Notes: a model not told the origin generated them from the letters alone. Numbered from the stretch's first letter, positions 15,056 to 25,418 are shown. The stretch: DNA of 64,000 nt from DASPKT01 sp035626475 (GCA_035626475.1 DASPNP010000050.1:62001-126000), one strand, 5' to 3'. Program-made: numbers and translations.

Positions 15056-18039
15056 TACGGGGCGGGCTCCATCTTGGCGGCGTCGGCCGCGGGCTGTTCG
15101 ACGATGCGGCGGTAGATCGCGTGGCTCTGCGCCGCGACGGCACGGATTCTGGCTTCCAGCGCCTCGAAGTCAACCGGGGCGCCACCACTTTCGGCTGAAC
15201 CAAGCGCGGCCCGGGCCAGCGCCGCCTTCAGCCCGGCCGACGCGATGCCCGGATCGAAGCGCCCCTCGGTGGTCAGACGCAGGAAGCCCTGCACCCGCCG
15301 CCACAGCCGCTGCGCCTCGATCAGCATGTCGGCATCCGGCGCCGGCAGCAGTCCCGCCGCCTTCAGCCGCGCCAGCGCGTCGGTGGTGTTGGGGGCGATG
15401 ATGCCGGGGGCGGCGTGGGCGTGGCGCAGGGTCAGGTACTGCACCGTGAACTGGATGTCGACCATGCCGCCGCGCAGATGCTTCACGTCCCAGACATCGT
15501 CGGCGCGGTGGTTCTGCGCCATCCGCGCGCGCATCGAGGCGACGTCGGCCAGCAGCCGGGCTGGATCGCGCGGCGCCGTGAGGATGGCCCTGATCTCCGC
15601 CTCCAGCTTGGCGCACAGCCCGGCCGGACCGGCGACGGGGCGGGCGCGGGTCAGCGCCATGTGCTCCCAGGTCCAGGCGCTCTCGCGCTGGTACTTGGCG
15701 AAGGCCTCGAAGCTGACGGCGAGCGGCCCCTTGTTGCCCGAGGGGCGCAGCCGCATGTCGACCTCGTACAGGGCGCCCTCGGCGGTCTGCGCGGTGACGG
15801 CATTAACCAGCCGCTGCGTCAGCTTGATGAAGTACTCGTTGGGCGACAGCGGCTTCGGCCCGTCGGACTGCGCCGCGTCGCCGGGCACCTCGTAGACGGT
15901 GATCAAATCCAGGTCGGAGCTGAGCGACAGCGACCGCGCGCCCAGCCGGCCCATGCCGACGATCGCCATGCCGGACCCGGGAAAGCCGCCGTGGCGCTGC
16001 TGGAACTCGCGCTCCACGGCCGACAGCAGCCCGGCCAGCCCGATATCCGCCACCTCCGACAGGAAGGGGCCGCAGCGGTCGGCGTCGGAGATGCCGCGCA
16101 GGATGTGGACGCCGGCGCGGAAGCGCTGCTCGTGCGTCCATCGGCGGGTGAGGTCCAGCTCGTCCTCGAAGCCGTGCGCCTCGCCCATGATGAGCGCGTA
16201 GGAGGCGTCGAGCCCGTCGCGCGGCGGCAGCCCGTCGAAGAAGCCGGGTGTAAGCACCGCGTCCAGCTCGGCCGGGCGGTTGGCCAGCGTGGCCGCCAGG
16301 CGCGGCGCGCTGCCCATGATCTCCGCCACCAGCTCCAGCAGCTTCGGGTTGGCGTAGAACAGGCTGAAGAGCTGCACCCCCGCCGGCAGGCGCGACAGGA
16401 AGCCGTCGAAGCGCAGGAAGGCCTGGTCGGGGTCGGGCGTGCGGCCGAGCGTCTCCAGCAGTGCCGGGATCAGCTCGGTCAGCAGCTCGCGGGCGCGGGT
16501 GCTGCGGGTGGCGCGGTAGCGGCCATGGTGCCAGGCGCGCACCTGGCCCGCCACCGCCGACGGGTTGCCGAAGCCCAGGCCGCGCAGGGTCTGGATCGTC
16601 TCCGGATCGTCCTCGGTGCCGGTGAAGACCAGGTTGCCGGGCCCGGACAGGGTCGGCGCCTCCTCGAAGAGCGCGGCGTAGTGCTCCTCCACCCGGGTCA
16701 GCGTGTCCAGCAGCGCCTCGTGGAAGGCCTCCTGGCCGGAGAAGCCCAGGAAGATGGCGAGGTCGCGGATACCGGCGTCGGAGGCGGGGAGCTGCTGGGT
16801 CTGCTGGTCGTCGATCATCTGCAGCCGGTGCTCCACCCGCCGCAGGAACCGGTAGTCGGCCGCCAGCTGGTCGGCCGTCCGCCGCTTCACCCGCCCCGCC
16901 GCCACCAGCGCGTCCAGCGCCTCCAGGGTGGAGGGGACGCGCAGGGACGGGTCGCGGCCGCCATAGATCAGCTGCTGGGTCTGGGCGAAGAACTCGATCT
17001 CGCGGATGCCGCCGCGCCCGACCTTGATGTTGTGGCCGTTGACCGCCTTCTCGCGGTGGCCCTTGTGCGTGCCGATCTGCCGCTTGATCGAGTGGATGTC
17101 CTGGATCGCCGCGAAATCCAGGCTCTTCCGCCACACGAAGTGGCGGATCATCTTCATGAACTCCTCGCCCGCCCGGCGGTCGCCGGCCACGGGGCGCGCC
17201 TTGATCATGGCGGCGCGCTCCCAGTTCTGGCCGAGGCTGCCGTAATAGCCCTCCGCCGCCGTGACCGAGACCGCCAGCGGCGTGGCGCCGGGGTCGGGGC
17301 GCAGGCGCAGGTCGGTGCGGAAGACATAGCCGTCGGCGGTGCGCTCCTCCATGATCCGTACCAGCTCGCGCGCCAGCCGCACGAAGATCTTGGTCATGTC
17401 GTCAGGATCGCGCGCCCGCACCACCCCGTCGTCGTAGAGCACGATCAGGTCGATGTCGCTGGAGTAGTTCAGCTCCCGCGCCCCGAACTTGCCCATGGCG
17501 AGGATGATCAGGCCGGAGCCCGCCTGCGGGTCGGCCAGGTCGGGCAGGATGAGGTCGCCCTTCGCCGCAGCCCGGCGCAGCAGGTGGGCGCAGGCGAGGC
17601 CCAGCGCCGTCTCCGCCAGGTCGGACAGGGCGCCCGTCACCTTGTCCAGCCGCCACAGCCCGGCGATGTCGCAGATCCCGACCAGCAGCGCCACCCGGCG
17701 CTTGGCGACGCGCAGGCGCCGCATCAGCTGGTCGGTGTCCTCGTCCGGCGCCGAGTCCGCCACAAGCGTCTCCAGCAGCCGCGCCAGCACGGCGTCAGGG
17801 CCGGTCCCGACGATGTCACGGAGCATCGCCTGCTCGCGCAGCAGCGCCTGGCCGAGATAGGGGCTGTTACCCAGCACCGCCGCCAGCAGTGCCGATCCGT
17901 CGGGACTGGCCGCGAAATCAAGGGCGAAGCGGCCGAGATCGGGGTCGTCCGCCTCCCGCGCGCGCTCCGCCCAGGCGTCCAGCCCCCGCTGGAGCAGGGC
18001 CGGGTCGCTGGGGCGGGGAAGGCTTTCGGCATTGAACAT
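15055..18039 (-). CDS. glnE: Bifunctional glutamine synthetase adenylyltransferase/deadenylase
   Basis: At 994 aa it has the full length of GlnE, which adenylylates and deadenylylates glutamine synthetase under control of PII. Both nucleotidyltransferase domains are intact: MGKFGARELNYSSDIDLIVL in the N-terminal deadenylylase half and MGRLGARSLSLSSDLDLITVY in the C-terminal adenylylase half. HNIKVGRGGIREIEFFAQ and the C-terminal HLRGGMVDIQFTVQY are also typical. It is the first gene of a glnE-bcp operon. Confidence 0.96.
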   Translation of the reverse strand: MFNAESLPRPSDPALLQRGLDAWAERAREADDPDLGRFALDFAASPDGSALLAAVLGNSPYLGQALLREQAMLRDIVGTGPDAVLARLLETLVADSAPDEDTDQLMRRLRVAKRRVALLVGICDIAGLWRLDKVTGALSDLAETALGLACAHLLRRAAAKGDLILPDLADPQAGSGLIILAMGKFGARELNYSSDIDLIVLYDDGVVRARDPDDMTKIFVRLARELVRIMEERTADGYVFRTDLRLRPDPGATPLAVSVTAAEGYYGSLGQNWERAAMIKARPVAGDRRAGEEFMKMIRHFVWRKSLDFAAIQDIHSIKRQIGTHKGHREKAVNGHNIKVGRGGIREIEFFAQTQQLIYGGRDPSLRVPSTLEALDALVAAGRVKRRTADQLAADYRFLRRVEHRLQMIDDQQTQQLPASDAGIRDLAIFLGFSGQEAFHEALLDTLTRVEEHYAALFEEAPTLSGPGNLVFTGTEDDPETIQTLRGLGFGNPSAVAGQVRAWHHGRYRATRSTRARELLTELIPALLETLGRTPDPDQAFLRFDGFLSRLPAGVQLFSLFYANPKLLELVAEIMGSAPRLAATLANRPAELDAVLTPGFFDGLPPRDGLDASYALIMGEAHGFEDELDLTRRWTHEQRFRAGVHILRGISDADRCGPFLSEVADIGLAGLLSAVEREFQQRHGGFPGSGMAIVGMGRLGARSLSLSSDLDLITVYEVPGDAAQSDGPKPLSPNEYFIKLTQRLVNAVTAQTAEGALYEVDMRLRPSGNKGPLAVSFEAFAKYQRESAWTWEHMALTRARPVAGPAGLCAKLEAEIRAILTAPRDPARLLADVASMRARMAQNHRADDVWDVKHLRGGMVDIQFTVQYLTLRHAHAAPGIIAPNTTDALARLKAAGLLPAPDADMLIEAQRLWRRVQGFLRLTTEGRFDPGIASAGLKAALARAALGSAESGGAPVDFEALEARIRAVAAQSHAIYRRIVEQPAADAAKMEPAP

Positions 18040-18140
18040 AAGGGCGTCACCGGGCTATGCACGGGCCGGGAGGGGCGAGACTGCGCCGCGCCGCCCGACA
18101 TGGTCAAACAGGAATTGCCGGCCCTCCGGCCGACATCATC

Positions 18141-21100
18141 ATGATCCGCCCGACGATCCGTCGCCTCGCCCTGATCCTGCTGGAGCTGACGGCGGGCCTC
18201 CTGCTGCTGCTCGTGGTGGCGGGCGGCCTGCTGGGCTGGCGGCTGAGCCAGGGACCCCTGCGCCTGGAGTTCCTCACCCCCTACGTGGCCCAGGCGCTGA
18301 ACGGCGACGGGCAGGTGCGCACCGACATCCAGGGCACCGAGCTGAGCTGGGCCGGCTTCGGCGCGCCGGTCGAGGTGCGGGCGGTCGGCGTCACGGCCTT
18401 CGGGCAGGCCGGCGCGCCGGTGGCGACCCTGCCGGAGCTGCGCATCGGCCTGTCGCTGCCGGGGCTGCTGCGCGGCCGGGTGGCGCCCGTCTATCTCGAT
18501 CTGGTGGAGCCGGCGGTCAATGCCGTGCGCGAGGCGGACGGGACCGTGCGGCTGGACATCCGCCTGCCCGACGAGAGCGAGGACGACAGCGGCAACGTGC
18601 TGGGCGAGCTGGTCGCCGCCCTGAAGCGCCCGCCCGATCCGACCGAGCCGCTGGGGGCGCTGCGCGAGCTGCGCATCAGCCGGGCGCGCCTGACGGTGGC
18701 GAACCGGCAGCTGGGCATCCGCTGGACCGCGCCGCGCGCCGACATAAACCTGCGCCGGAACGAGCGCGGCATCGTCGGCCAGGCGGCGCTGGACGTGGAC
18801 CTCGGCGGCAAGCTGACCCGCCTCAACCTCGATCTGGACTACAGCATCGAGCGCGAGCAGCTGGCCGCACTGGCGCGGTTCCGCGAACTCCGCCCCGCCG
18901 AGCTGGCGCCTATCGCGCCGGTCCTGGCCGAGCTGGCCGGCTTCGACCTGCCGCTGTCCGGCGCCGTCTGGGTCGAGTTCGACCGGGAGTTCGCGCCGAT
19001 GCGCGCCAGCCTGGAGCTGGAGGGCGGCAAGGGCTGGATCACCCGGCCCGAGCTGCCGGAACCGGTGGACATCAACGGGTTGGCGCTGTCCGCCAGCCTC
19101 GGCGGCGGCACGCTGGAGCTCGCCCGATTCCGCCTCGATCTGGGCGGCCCGGTGCTGACGCTCTCGGGCAGCGGCACCCGCGGCGAGGGCGGCTACGAGA
19201 TCGCTCTGCGGGCGGGGCTGGACGCGTTGAAGCTAGCTGATCTCGGCCGCTTCTGGCCCGAGGGGGTGATGCCGGCGCCGCGCGCCTGGATGCTGGAGAA
19301 CCTTGCGGACGGCGCCTTCGACCGCGTCGATTTCGAGATGGAGGCGACGGCCCCGCGCGACGACATCGCGGCCCTTGCCCCCAACCGCCTGGACGGCCGC
19401 TTCGCCTTTTCCGGCGCCACGGTAACCTACTTCCGCCCGCTGCCGCCCGTCACCGGCGTCGCCGGCAGCGCCACCTTCGACGGCAAGGTGATGGACATCA
19501 CCATCGCGGAGGGGCGGCTGCTGGATCTGAAGCTGGCGGAGTCCAAGCTCTCCATCGCCGGGCTGGACACGCCCGGCCCGCACCGCATGGACATCCGCAT
19601 CCCGCTGTCGGGGCCGGTCAGCTCGGCGCTCAAGGTGGTCGACCACAAGCCGCTGGGCTACGCCTCCAAGGTCGGGCTCAAGCCCGAGACGGTGGGCGGC
19701 ACGGCAGACATCCGCCTGCACTTCGCCTTCCCGCTGCTGGCCGATTTGAAGTTCGAGCAGGTGGGGATCAAGGTCGACGCCGACATGCGCGACGTGGCCG
19801 CCGCCGGCATCGTCGCCGACATCGCCGCGACCGAGGGCGATCTCACGCTCGACCTCGACAACAAGCGCATGAAGGTGAAGGGCACCGCCCGGTTGAACGG
19901 TATGCCGGCGGAGATCGACTGGGACGAGAACTTCCCCGACGACGCCGAGATCGGCACCCGCGTCGCCGTGCGCGCCACCGCCGACGACCGGGACCGCGAG
20001 CGCTTCCGGCTGGACTTCCCGGAGTGGGTCCGCGGGCCCGTCGGCGTGGACATGGTCTATGCCAAGAACCGCGCGAAGCGGGAAAGCATCGACGCGGTGC
20101 TCGACCTCACCCCGGCCACCGTCGCGATCGGGCTGCTGGACTGGGAGAAGGCGCCCGACCTGGCCGGGCTCGGCAGCCTGCGGGTGGAGTTCGTCGACGG
20201 CAAGCCGACCCGCATCCCCCGCTTCAACGTCCGCACCGCCGAGCTGGAGACCGAGGGGCGGCTGGAGCTGTGGCCGGACTACGAGCTGAAGCGGCTGGAA
20301 CTGGACCGGCTGCGCCTGGGCGACACCGACGCCCGTATGGAGCTGGATTTCGCCCTCGACGGCGGCAAGGCGGTGCGGGTCACCGGCGCCTCGCTGGACG
20401 CGCGCCCCTTCCGCGGCGACGACGAGGAGGAGCAGGGGCCCGAGCCGACGCCCGAGCAGAAGGCGGCCGAGCCGCCGCTCGCCATCTCCTTCGACCTCGA
20501 CCGGGTGCTGATGGGCGAGGAGGGGCAGCGCATCACCAAGGCCAACGGCGAGCTCGCCCGCCGCAAGGGCATGTGGGAGCGCGCCATCCTGGACGCCCGC
20601 GTCGGCGAGAAGGGCACGCTCACCGTCCGCTACCGCCCGGAGGGCGGCGCCCTGCTGCTGGACATCGAGACCGACGACGCCGGCGCGGCCTTGCGCGAGC
20701 TCGACGTGCTGCCCCATGTGCGCGGCGGCTGGCTGAAGGCGTCGGGCGCCAGTGATCCGAACGACCCCGACCATACGGTCGCGGGCAGGTTCATCCTCTC
20801 GGACTATCAGGTGGTGGACGCGCCGGCGCTGGCCCGCCTGCTCTCCGCCGCCTCGCCCCGGGGCTTCGCCGACTTCCTCTCCGGCCAGCCGATCTCGTTC
20901 GACCGGGCGGAGGGCGACTATCGCTGGAGGCCGGGCGGCCTCAGCTTCCGCCAGGTGCGCACGTCCGGGTCGGCGGTGGGGCTGACCATGGAGGGCGACG
21001 TCAACACCGCCGAGGACCGGCTGGACCTGCAGGGCACAATCGTGCCCTTCTCGCTGGTGAACCGGCTGCTGGGCGCGCTGCCGCTGGTCGGCGACCTGCT

Positions 21101-21308
21101 GGTGGGCGGCGAGGGCCAGGGCCTCTTCGCCGCGACCTATCGCGTGCGCGGCTCATTCGGCGAGCCCGACATCGGCGTCAACCCGCTGGCCGTGCTGGCG
21201 CCCGGCTTCCTGCGCAACCTCTTCTTCCTGCCCGACCCGGCCGGCGAGGAGGCCAAGCCCGACGAAAAACCGCCCGCCAAGCCTTCTCAGACGGGGAAGG
21301 GGCCCTAA
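18141..21308 (+). CDS. YhdP/AsmA-like envelope protein
   Basis: A 1055-aa protein with one N-terminal membrane anchor (about residues 8-34: LALILLELTAGLLLLLVVAG) and a very long beta-rich periplasmic part of the DUF3971/AsmA-like type. The C-terminal AsmA-like domain ends with GTIVPFSLVNRLLGALPLVGDLL and GLFAATYRVRGSFGEPDIGVNPL, a hallmark of YhdP. In enterobacteria YhdP and its relatives carry phospholipids between the membranes; the same role here is inferred. The start at 18141 is preferred to longer starts because it puts the anchor at the N-terminus. Its end overlaps the convergent P450 gene. Confidence 0.88.
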   Translation: MIRPTIRRLALILLELTAGLLLLLVVAGGLLGWRLSQGPLRLEFLTPYVAQALNGDGQVRTDIQGTELSWAGFGAPVEVRAVGVTAFGQAGAPVATLPELRIGLSLPGLLRGRVAPVYLDLVEPAVNAVREADGTVRLDIRLPDESEDDSGNVLGELVAALKRPPDPTEPLGALRELRISRARLTVANRQLGIRWTAPRADINLRRNERGIVGQAALDVDLGGKLTRLNLDLDYSIEREQLAALARFRELRPAELAPIAPVLAELAGFDLPLSGAVWVEFDREFAPMRASLELEGGKGWITRPELPEPVDINGLALSASLGGGTLELARFRLDLGGPVLTLSGSGTRGEGGYEIALRAGLDALKLADLGRFWPEGVMPAPRAWMLENLADGAFDRVDFEMEATAPRDDIAALAPNRLDGRFAFSGATVTYFRPLPPVTGVAGSATFDGKVMDITIAEGRLLDLKLAESKLSIAGLDTPGPHRMDIRIPLSGPVSSALKVVDHKPLGYASKVGLKPETVGGTADIRLHFAFPLLADLKFEQVGIKVDADMRDVAAAGIVADIAATEGDLTLDLDNKRMKVKGTARLNGMPAEIDWDENFPDDAEIGTRVAVRATADDRDRERFRLDFPEWVRGPVGVDMVYAKNRAKRESIDAVLDLTPATVAIGLLDWEKAPDLAGLGSLRVEFVDGKPTRIPRFNVRTAELETEGRLELWPDYELKRLELDRLRLGDTDARMELDFALDGGKAVRVTGASLDARPFRGDDEEEQGPEPTPEQKAAEPPLAISFDLDRVLMGEEGQRITKANGELARRKGMWERAILDARVGEKGTLTVRYRPEGGALLLDIETDDAGAALRELDVLPHVRGGWLKASGASDPNDPDHTVAGRFILSDYQVVDAPALARLLSAASPRGFADFLSGQPISFDRAEGDYRWRPGGLSFRQVRTSGSAVGLTMEGDVNTAEDRLDLQGTIVPFSLVNRLLGALPLVGDLLVGGEGQGLFAATYRVRGSFGEPDIGVNPLAVLAPGFLRNLFFLPDPAGEEAKPDEKPPAKPSQTGKGP

Positions 21309-22663
21309 CCCCGCAGCGTCAGCGCCACCGTGTAGTTGTCCAGCGTCCCCGGGAGCGGCCGCATGGGCGAGAGGCGTCCGGGCTGCTCTAGGGCCCAGGG
21401 GCGGTGGTCCAGCAGGGTGGCGACGGCCGAGGTGCCCAGCATCGGCACGAGGTTATGCGCGGGGCAGAGGCCGGGACCGCCGCTGAAGGGCACGAGCGGC
21501 CAGTCGCGCGGCTTCTGGCGTGCGCCGTGCCCGTCCAGCCAAGTCTCCGGCGCGAAGCGGTCGGCGTGTGGCAGGCGGTCCGGGTCGCGGTGGAACAGCG
21601 GGGCGAAGATGGCGACGCTGGTGTTGGCCGGCATCACCCCGTTCTCCCAGCGCACCGGCTCGGTCGTCTCGCGCAGGATCACCGGCGTGGTCGGCCAGAG
21701 GCGCAGCGACTCCAGCAGGCAGGCCCGCATGTAGGGCAGGTCGGAGCGGTCGGGGCCGGCGGCTTCGATCTCGCGCCGGGCCCGCTCGCACTGCATAGGA
21801 TGGCTCACCAGCAGCGCCAGCGTGCGGAAGGTCGCCATGCCGGCCGGGTCGAAGGCGAAGAGCCAGTGCGCCACCTGGTGCGAGGCCGAGCCGTCGGCCA
21901 GGCGCGGCAGGGTGGCGATGCGGGCGGCCAGCGATCCGCGCTCCGCCCGGGCCAGATAGGCGTCGACCCGCTTGTGGAAGCTGGCCAGCAGGGCGTTCCG
22001 GCGGGGCTTCAGGAAGGCCCAGTTGGCGCTACCCCTGAGCTTGGCGAGATCATCGGTGAGTTGCTTGTCGTCGCGGGCGGAATCGCCCAGAACGATGCGG
22101 CGCACGGTGGCGTACCAGACCGGCATGAACATGTCCCAGTCCAGCCGGCCGCAGGCCCGCGCCTCGCGCAGCAGGGCGCCCATCTCCTGCTCCATGACGG
22201 CCAGGAAAGGCGCCGCCATGCCGTGGGCGCGGCGCGGCGTGTCCAGCGCCTGTTCGTTGAACAGCCGCCGGGGCGCCCGCTCCGGCCCCGACGAGATCAG
22301 CGAGGCGTGCGGCTCCAGGTGCGACAGGGTGGCGATCTTCTCCTTGGTCGCCGGGGAGAAGGGATGGGGCGTGCCCTCCAGCACCCGCCCGACATGCTCG
22401 GGCGCCAGGATCAGCGCGTGCCGCCGGCCGGGGATCGCCAGCATCAGCGGCCCCTCGCCATAGCGCTCCCGCAGATCCATCAGCCGGTGGATGGCGCGGT
22501 GGTCCAGGTCCTTGCGCTCCGCCACGCCGACGATCCTGGGACGGCGGATGATCACGCCCTTGGACAGCGTCGGCAGCACCACGTCGCGGAAGGCAGCCCA
22601 GGTATCGGCGAGGCTCGCCATGGGCAGCGCGTCGCGCGCGGGCATCGTATGTGCGGTCATCAA
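21305..22663 (-). CDS. Cytochrome P450
   Basis: A 452-aa haem monooxygenase-like protein. The K-helix ESLR, the meander region (ADRFAPETWLDG) and the haem loop PFSGGPGLCPAHNL with the Cys ligand are present. Two features are unusual. The I-helix reads FAFDPAGMATF, so the usual acidic-Thr pair for oxygen activation is not evident. The haem loop has CPA instead of CxG and Gly in place of the usual Arg/His. No ferredoxin or reductase gene is adjacent. Substrate unknown. It overlaps the convergent YhdP-like gene by 4 bp. Confidence 0.9.
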   Translation of the reverse strand: MMTAHTMPARDALPMASLADTWAAFRDVVLPTLSKGVIIRRPRIVGVAERKDLDHRAIHRLMDLRERYGEGPLMLAIPGRRHALILAPEHVGRVLEGTPHPFSPATKEKIATLSHLEPHASLISSGPERAPRRLFNEQALDTPRRAHGMAAPFLAVMEQEMGALLREARACGRLDWDMFMPVWYATVRRIVLGDSARDDKQLTDDLAKLRGSANWAFLKPRRNALLASFHKRVDAYLARAERGSLAARIATLPRLADGSASHQVAHWLFAFDPAGMATFRTLALLVSHPMQCERARREIEAAGPDRSDLPYMRACLLESLRLWPTTPVILRETTEPVRWENGVMPANTSVAIFAPLFHRDPDRLPHADRFAPETWLDGHGARQKPRDWPLVPFSGGPGLCPAHNLVPMLGTSAVATLLDHRPWALEQPGRLSPMRPLPGTLDNYTVALTLRG

Positions 22664-22770
22664 CGGTCTCCGGCTTCCGGATACGGAAAACCGGAGGGGC
22701 GGGTAGGCGTTCCGAACCGTGGGGGGGATCGGTTGAAGGGAGCTTCTTCTTGACGCCAGCGCCAGCCAAT

Positions 22771-22928
22771 CCCGTCATCCCGGCGAAAGCCGGGACCCAG
22801 GGGTTGCAGCAATGCGACCTCGATGAAGTGCGCCGCCTCGCCGCGGTTCAAGAGCGGAGATGCAGGGAGTGCGGCATCTGCCGCATCCCGCTGCAACTCC
22901 TGGGCCCCGGCTTTCGCCGGGGTGACGG
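22771..22928. repeat. ~158-bp inverted-repeat element family C, copy 1
   Basis: The left end CCCGTCATCCCGGCGAAAGC (continuing CGGGACCCAGGGGTTGCAGC) is the inverse of the right end (GCTGCAACTCCTGGGCCCCGG then CTTTCGCCGGGGTGACGG). Each end is also a small hairpin itself. A second copy is at 25458-25617. Similar hairpins are widely dispersed in alphaproteobacterial genomes. Confidence 0.85.
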
Positions 22929-22991
22929 TGTTATTTGGAACTAGCGGCGGTCCTCACCCTTGACCGGGGTTGAGGACCGCCGCTGCCAATT

Positions 22992-24239
22992 TCACACCGG
23001 CCGCACCAGGGCGTGGCGCTTCTTGCCGGCGGAGAGCTTGATCACGCCGTCGGCGGTGAGGTCGGCGAGGGTGACCTTGGCGGCCTCGTCCGAGACGGCG
23101 GCATCGTTCAGCTTGGCGCCGCCGCCCTTGATCAGCCGGCGGGCCTCGCCATTGCTGGCGGCGAGCTCGGCGCGGGCCAGCAGCGCATAGACCGGGATGC
23201 CGTCGGCCAGCTCGGACCGCGGCACCTCGACGGTCGGCAGGCCCTCGGCCGCCACGCCCTGCTCGAAGGTCAGGCGCGCGGTCTCGGCGGCCTCGGCAGC
23301 GGCGGCGTCGCCGCGCACCAGACGCGTCACCTCGTTCGCCAGCACCTTCTTGGCCTCGTTGATCTCCGCCCCCTGGAGCGCGCCCAGCCGGGCGATCTCG
23401 TCCAGCGGCAGCTCGGTGAAGAGCTTCAGGAAGCGGACGACGTCGGCATCCTCGGTGTTGCGCCAGTACTGCCAGAAATCGAGGTTCGACAGGCGGCTCT
23501 CGTTCAGCCACACCGCACCGGCGGCGGTCTTGCCCATCTTGGCGCCGCTGGATGTCGTCAGCAGCGGGCAGGTCAGGCCGAACAGCTCGGTCTGGGCGAT
23601 GCGGCGGCCGAGGTCGACGCCGTTGACGATGTTGCCCCACTGGTCGCTGCCGCCGGTCTGCAGCACGCAGCCGTACCGCCGGTTCAGCTCCACGAAGTCG
23701 TAGGCCTGGAGGATCATGTAGTTGAACTCCAGGAAGGTCAGCGGCTGCTCGCGGTCCAGCCGCAGCTTCACGGAATCGAACGTCAGCATGCGGTTGATGG
23801 TGAAGTGCCGGCCCACGTCCCGCAGGAAGGGGATGTATTCGAGCTTGTCCAGCCAGTCGGCGTTGTTCACCAGCGTCGCCTTGCCCGGGCCGAACTCGAA
23901 CAGACGGTCGAAGACGGTGCGGATGCCCGCGATGTTGGCGTCGATCGTCTCGTTGGTCAGCAGCTGGCGCGTCTCGTCGCGGCCCGAGGGGTCGCCGATC
24001 TTGGTCGTGCCGCCGCCCATCAGCAGGATCGGCTTGCCGCCGGTCTTCTGCAGCCAGCGCTGGATCATGGTCGGCAGCAGGTGCCCGACATGCAGACTGT
24101 CGGCCGTGGCGTCATAGCCGTTATAGGCGACGAGGCCGCCCTCCTTCAGCTTCTTGTCCAGCGCCTCCAGGTCGGTCGCCTGGTGGAAGAAGCCGCGCTC
24201 CATCATGATGCGGAGGAAATCGGAGGTGACGCTCGTCAT
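22992..24239 (-). CDS. tyrS: Tyrosyl-tRNA synthetase
   Basis: A 415-aa class I synthetase. The HIGH motif is HVGHL at residues 50-54, the KMSKS motif is KMGKT, and the tyrosine pocket motifs YMILQAYDFVELNR and GSDQWGNIVNGVDLGRR are present. An S4 RNA-binding domain at the C-terminus (about residues 345-410) contains LIKGGGAKLNDAAV. Length and order match bacterial TyrRS. It is transcribed alone, divergent from anmK. Confidence 0.97.
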   Translation of the reverse strand: MTSVTSDFLRIMMERGFFHQATDLEALDKKLKEGGLVAYNGYDATADSLHVGHLLPTMIQRWLQKTGGKPILLMGGGTTKIGDPSGRDETRQLLTNETIDANIAGIRTVFDRLFEFGPGKATLVNNADWLDKLEYIPFLRDVGRHFTINRMLTFDSVKLRLDREQPLTFLEFNYMILQAYDFVELNRRYGCVLQTGGSDQWGNIVNGVDLGRRIAQTELFGLTCPLLTTSSGAKMGKTAAGAVWLNESRLSNLDFWQYWRNTEDADVVRFLKLFTELPLDEIARLGALQGAEINEAKKVLANEVTRLVRGDAAAAEAAETARLTFEQGVAAEGLPTVEVPRSELADGIPVYALLARAELAASNGEARRLIKGGGAKLNDAAVSDEAAKVTLADLTADGVIKLSAGKKRHALVRPV

Positions 24240-24335
24240 GTCGCTTGCCCTTCGGCCCCGGTGGGCCAGGATAAGAGGATGTTAGGGGCGCATCCGTTAC
24301 CACAGACCGACGCGGCGCGAAACCTGGGGGACCAT

Positions 24336-25418
24336 ATGGCGGCGGACATCTTCACGGCGGTCGGCCTGATGAGCGGCACCTCGCTGGACGGCATCGACGC
24401 CGCGCTGCTGCGTACCGACGGGCGCGGCCATGTCGAGGCGGGCGCCTGGCTGACGCTGCCCTACCCGGAGGACTTCCGCGCCCGGCTGCGCGCCACGCTG
24501 GGCGGCAAGGGCGACGTGGCCGGGGTGGAGCGGGAACTGACCGACCTGCATGCCGATGCGGTGCGCGCGCTGCTGGCGAAGGCCGGCCTGTCCGCCGGCG
24601 CCGTGGATCTGGTCGGCTTCCACGGCCACACCATCCTGCACGCGCCGGAGCAGCGCCGCACTTGGCAGATCGGCGATGGCGCGCGGCTGGCAGCCATGGT
24701 CGGCATCCCCGTGGTGAACGATTTCCGCAGCGCCGACGTGGCGGCGGGCGGGCAGGGGGCGCCGCTGGTGCCGCTCTACCACCGGGCGCTCTCGGGCGGC
24801 TTGGACAAGCCGGTGGCGGTGCTGAACGTCGGCGGCGTCGCCAACGTCACCTGGCTCGGCCGGGGCGATCTCGACGTGCTGGCCTTCGACACCGGCCCGG
24901 GTAACGCGCTGCTGGACGACTGGGTGCTGGCGAAGACGGGTCGCGCCTGGGACGAGGGCGGGGCGTTGGCCGCGACCGGCTCGGTGGATGAGGCGGTGCT
25001 GGCCCGGCTGCTGGACCATCCGTTCTTCGACGCGCCGGCGCCCAAGTCGCTCGACCGCGACGCCTGGGACGTGTCGCCGGTGCGGGGCCTGTCGCCGGCG
25101 GACGGGGCGGCCACGCTGACGGCCTTCACCGCGCGGTCGGTCGCCAAGGCCGCGGATCTCCTACCGGAGGCGCCGTCGCGCTGGCTGGTCACGGGCGGCG
25201 GACGGCTGAACGGGACGCTGATGCGGATGCTGGGGGAGGCGCTGCCGGCACCGGTGGAAAGCGTGGACGATCTCGGTTGGTCCGGCGACGCGCTGGAGGC
25301 CCAGGCCTTCGCCTACCTCGCCGTACGCGCCCGCCAGGGCCTGCCTTTGTCGCTGCCGGGCACGACGGGCGTGCCGGCGCCGCAGACCGGGGGCAGGTTC
25401 CATGCGGTCGCGGCGTGA
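24336..25418 (+). CDS. anmK: Anhydro-N-acetylmuramic acid kinase
   Basis: A 360-aa kinase that converts 1,6-anhydroMurNAc to MurNAc-6-phosphate in peptidoglycan recycling. Family motifs are GLMSGTSLDGIDAALL at the N-terminus, VGFHGHTILHAP, VLNVGGVANVTW, FDTGPGNALLDDW and WLVTGGGRLNGTLM. The start at 24336 follows CTGGGGG. It is divergent from tyrS, a neighbourhood seen in many proteobacteria. Together with AmpG (34062-35426) and the lytic transglycosylases it indicates a working recycling route. Confidence 0.96.
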   Translation: MAADIFTAVGLMSGTSLDGIDAALLRTDGRGHVEAGAWLTLPYPEDFRARLRATLGGKGDVAGVERELTDLHADAVRALLAKAGLSAGAVDLVGFHGHTILHAPEQRRTWQIGDGARLAAMVGIPVVNDFRSADVAAGGQGAPLVPLYHRALSGGLDKPVAVLNVGGVANVTWLGRGDLDVLAFDTGPGNALLDDWVLAKTGRAWDEGGALAATGSVDEAVLARLLDHPFFDAPAPKSLDRDAWDVSPVRGLSPADGAATLTAFTARSVAKAADLLPEAPSRWLVTGGGRLNGTLMRMLGEALPAPVESVDDLGWSGDALEAQAFAYLAVRARQGLPLSLPGTTGVPAPQTGGRFHAVAA

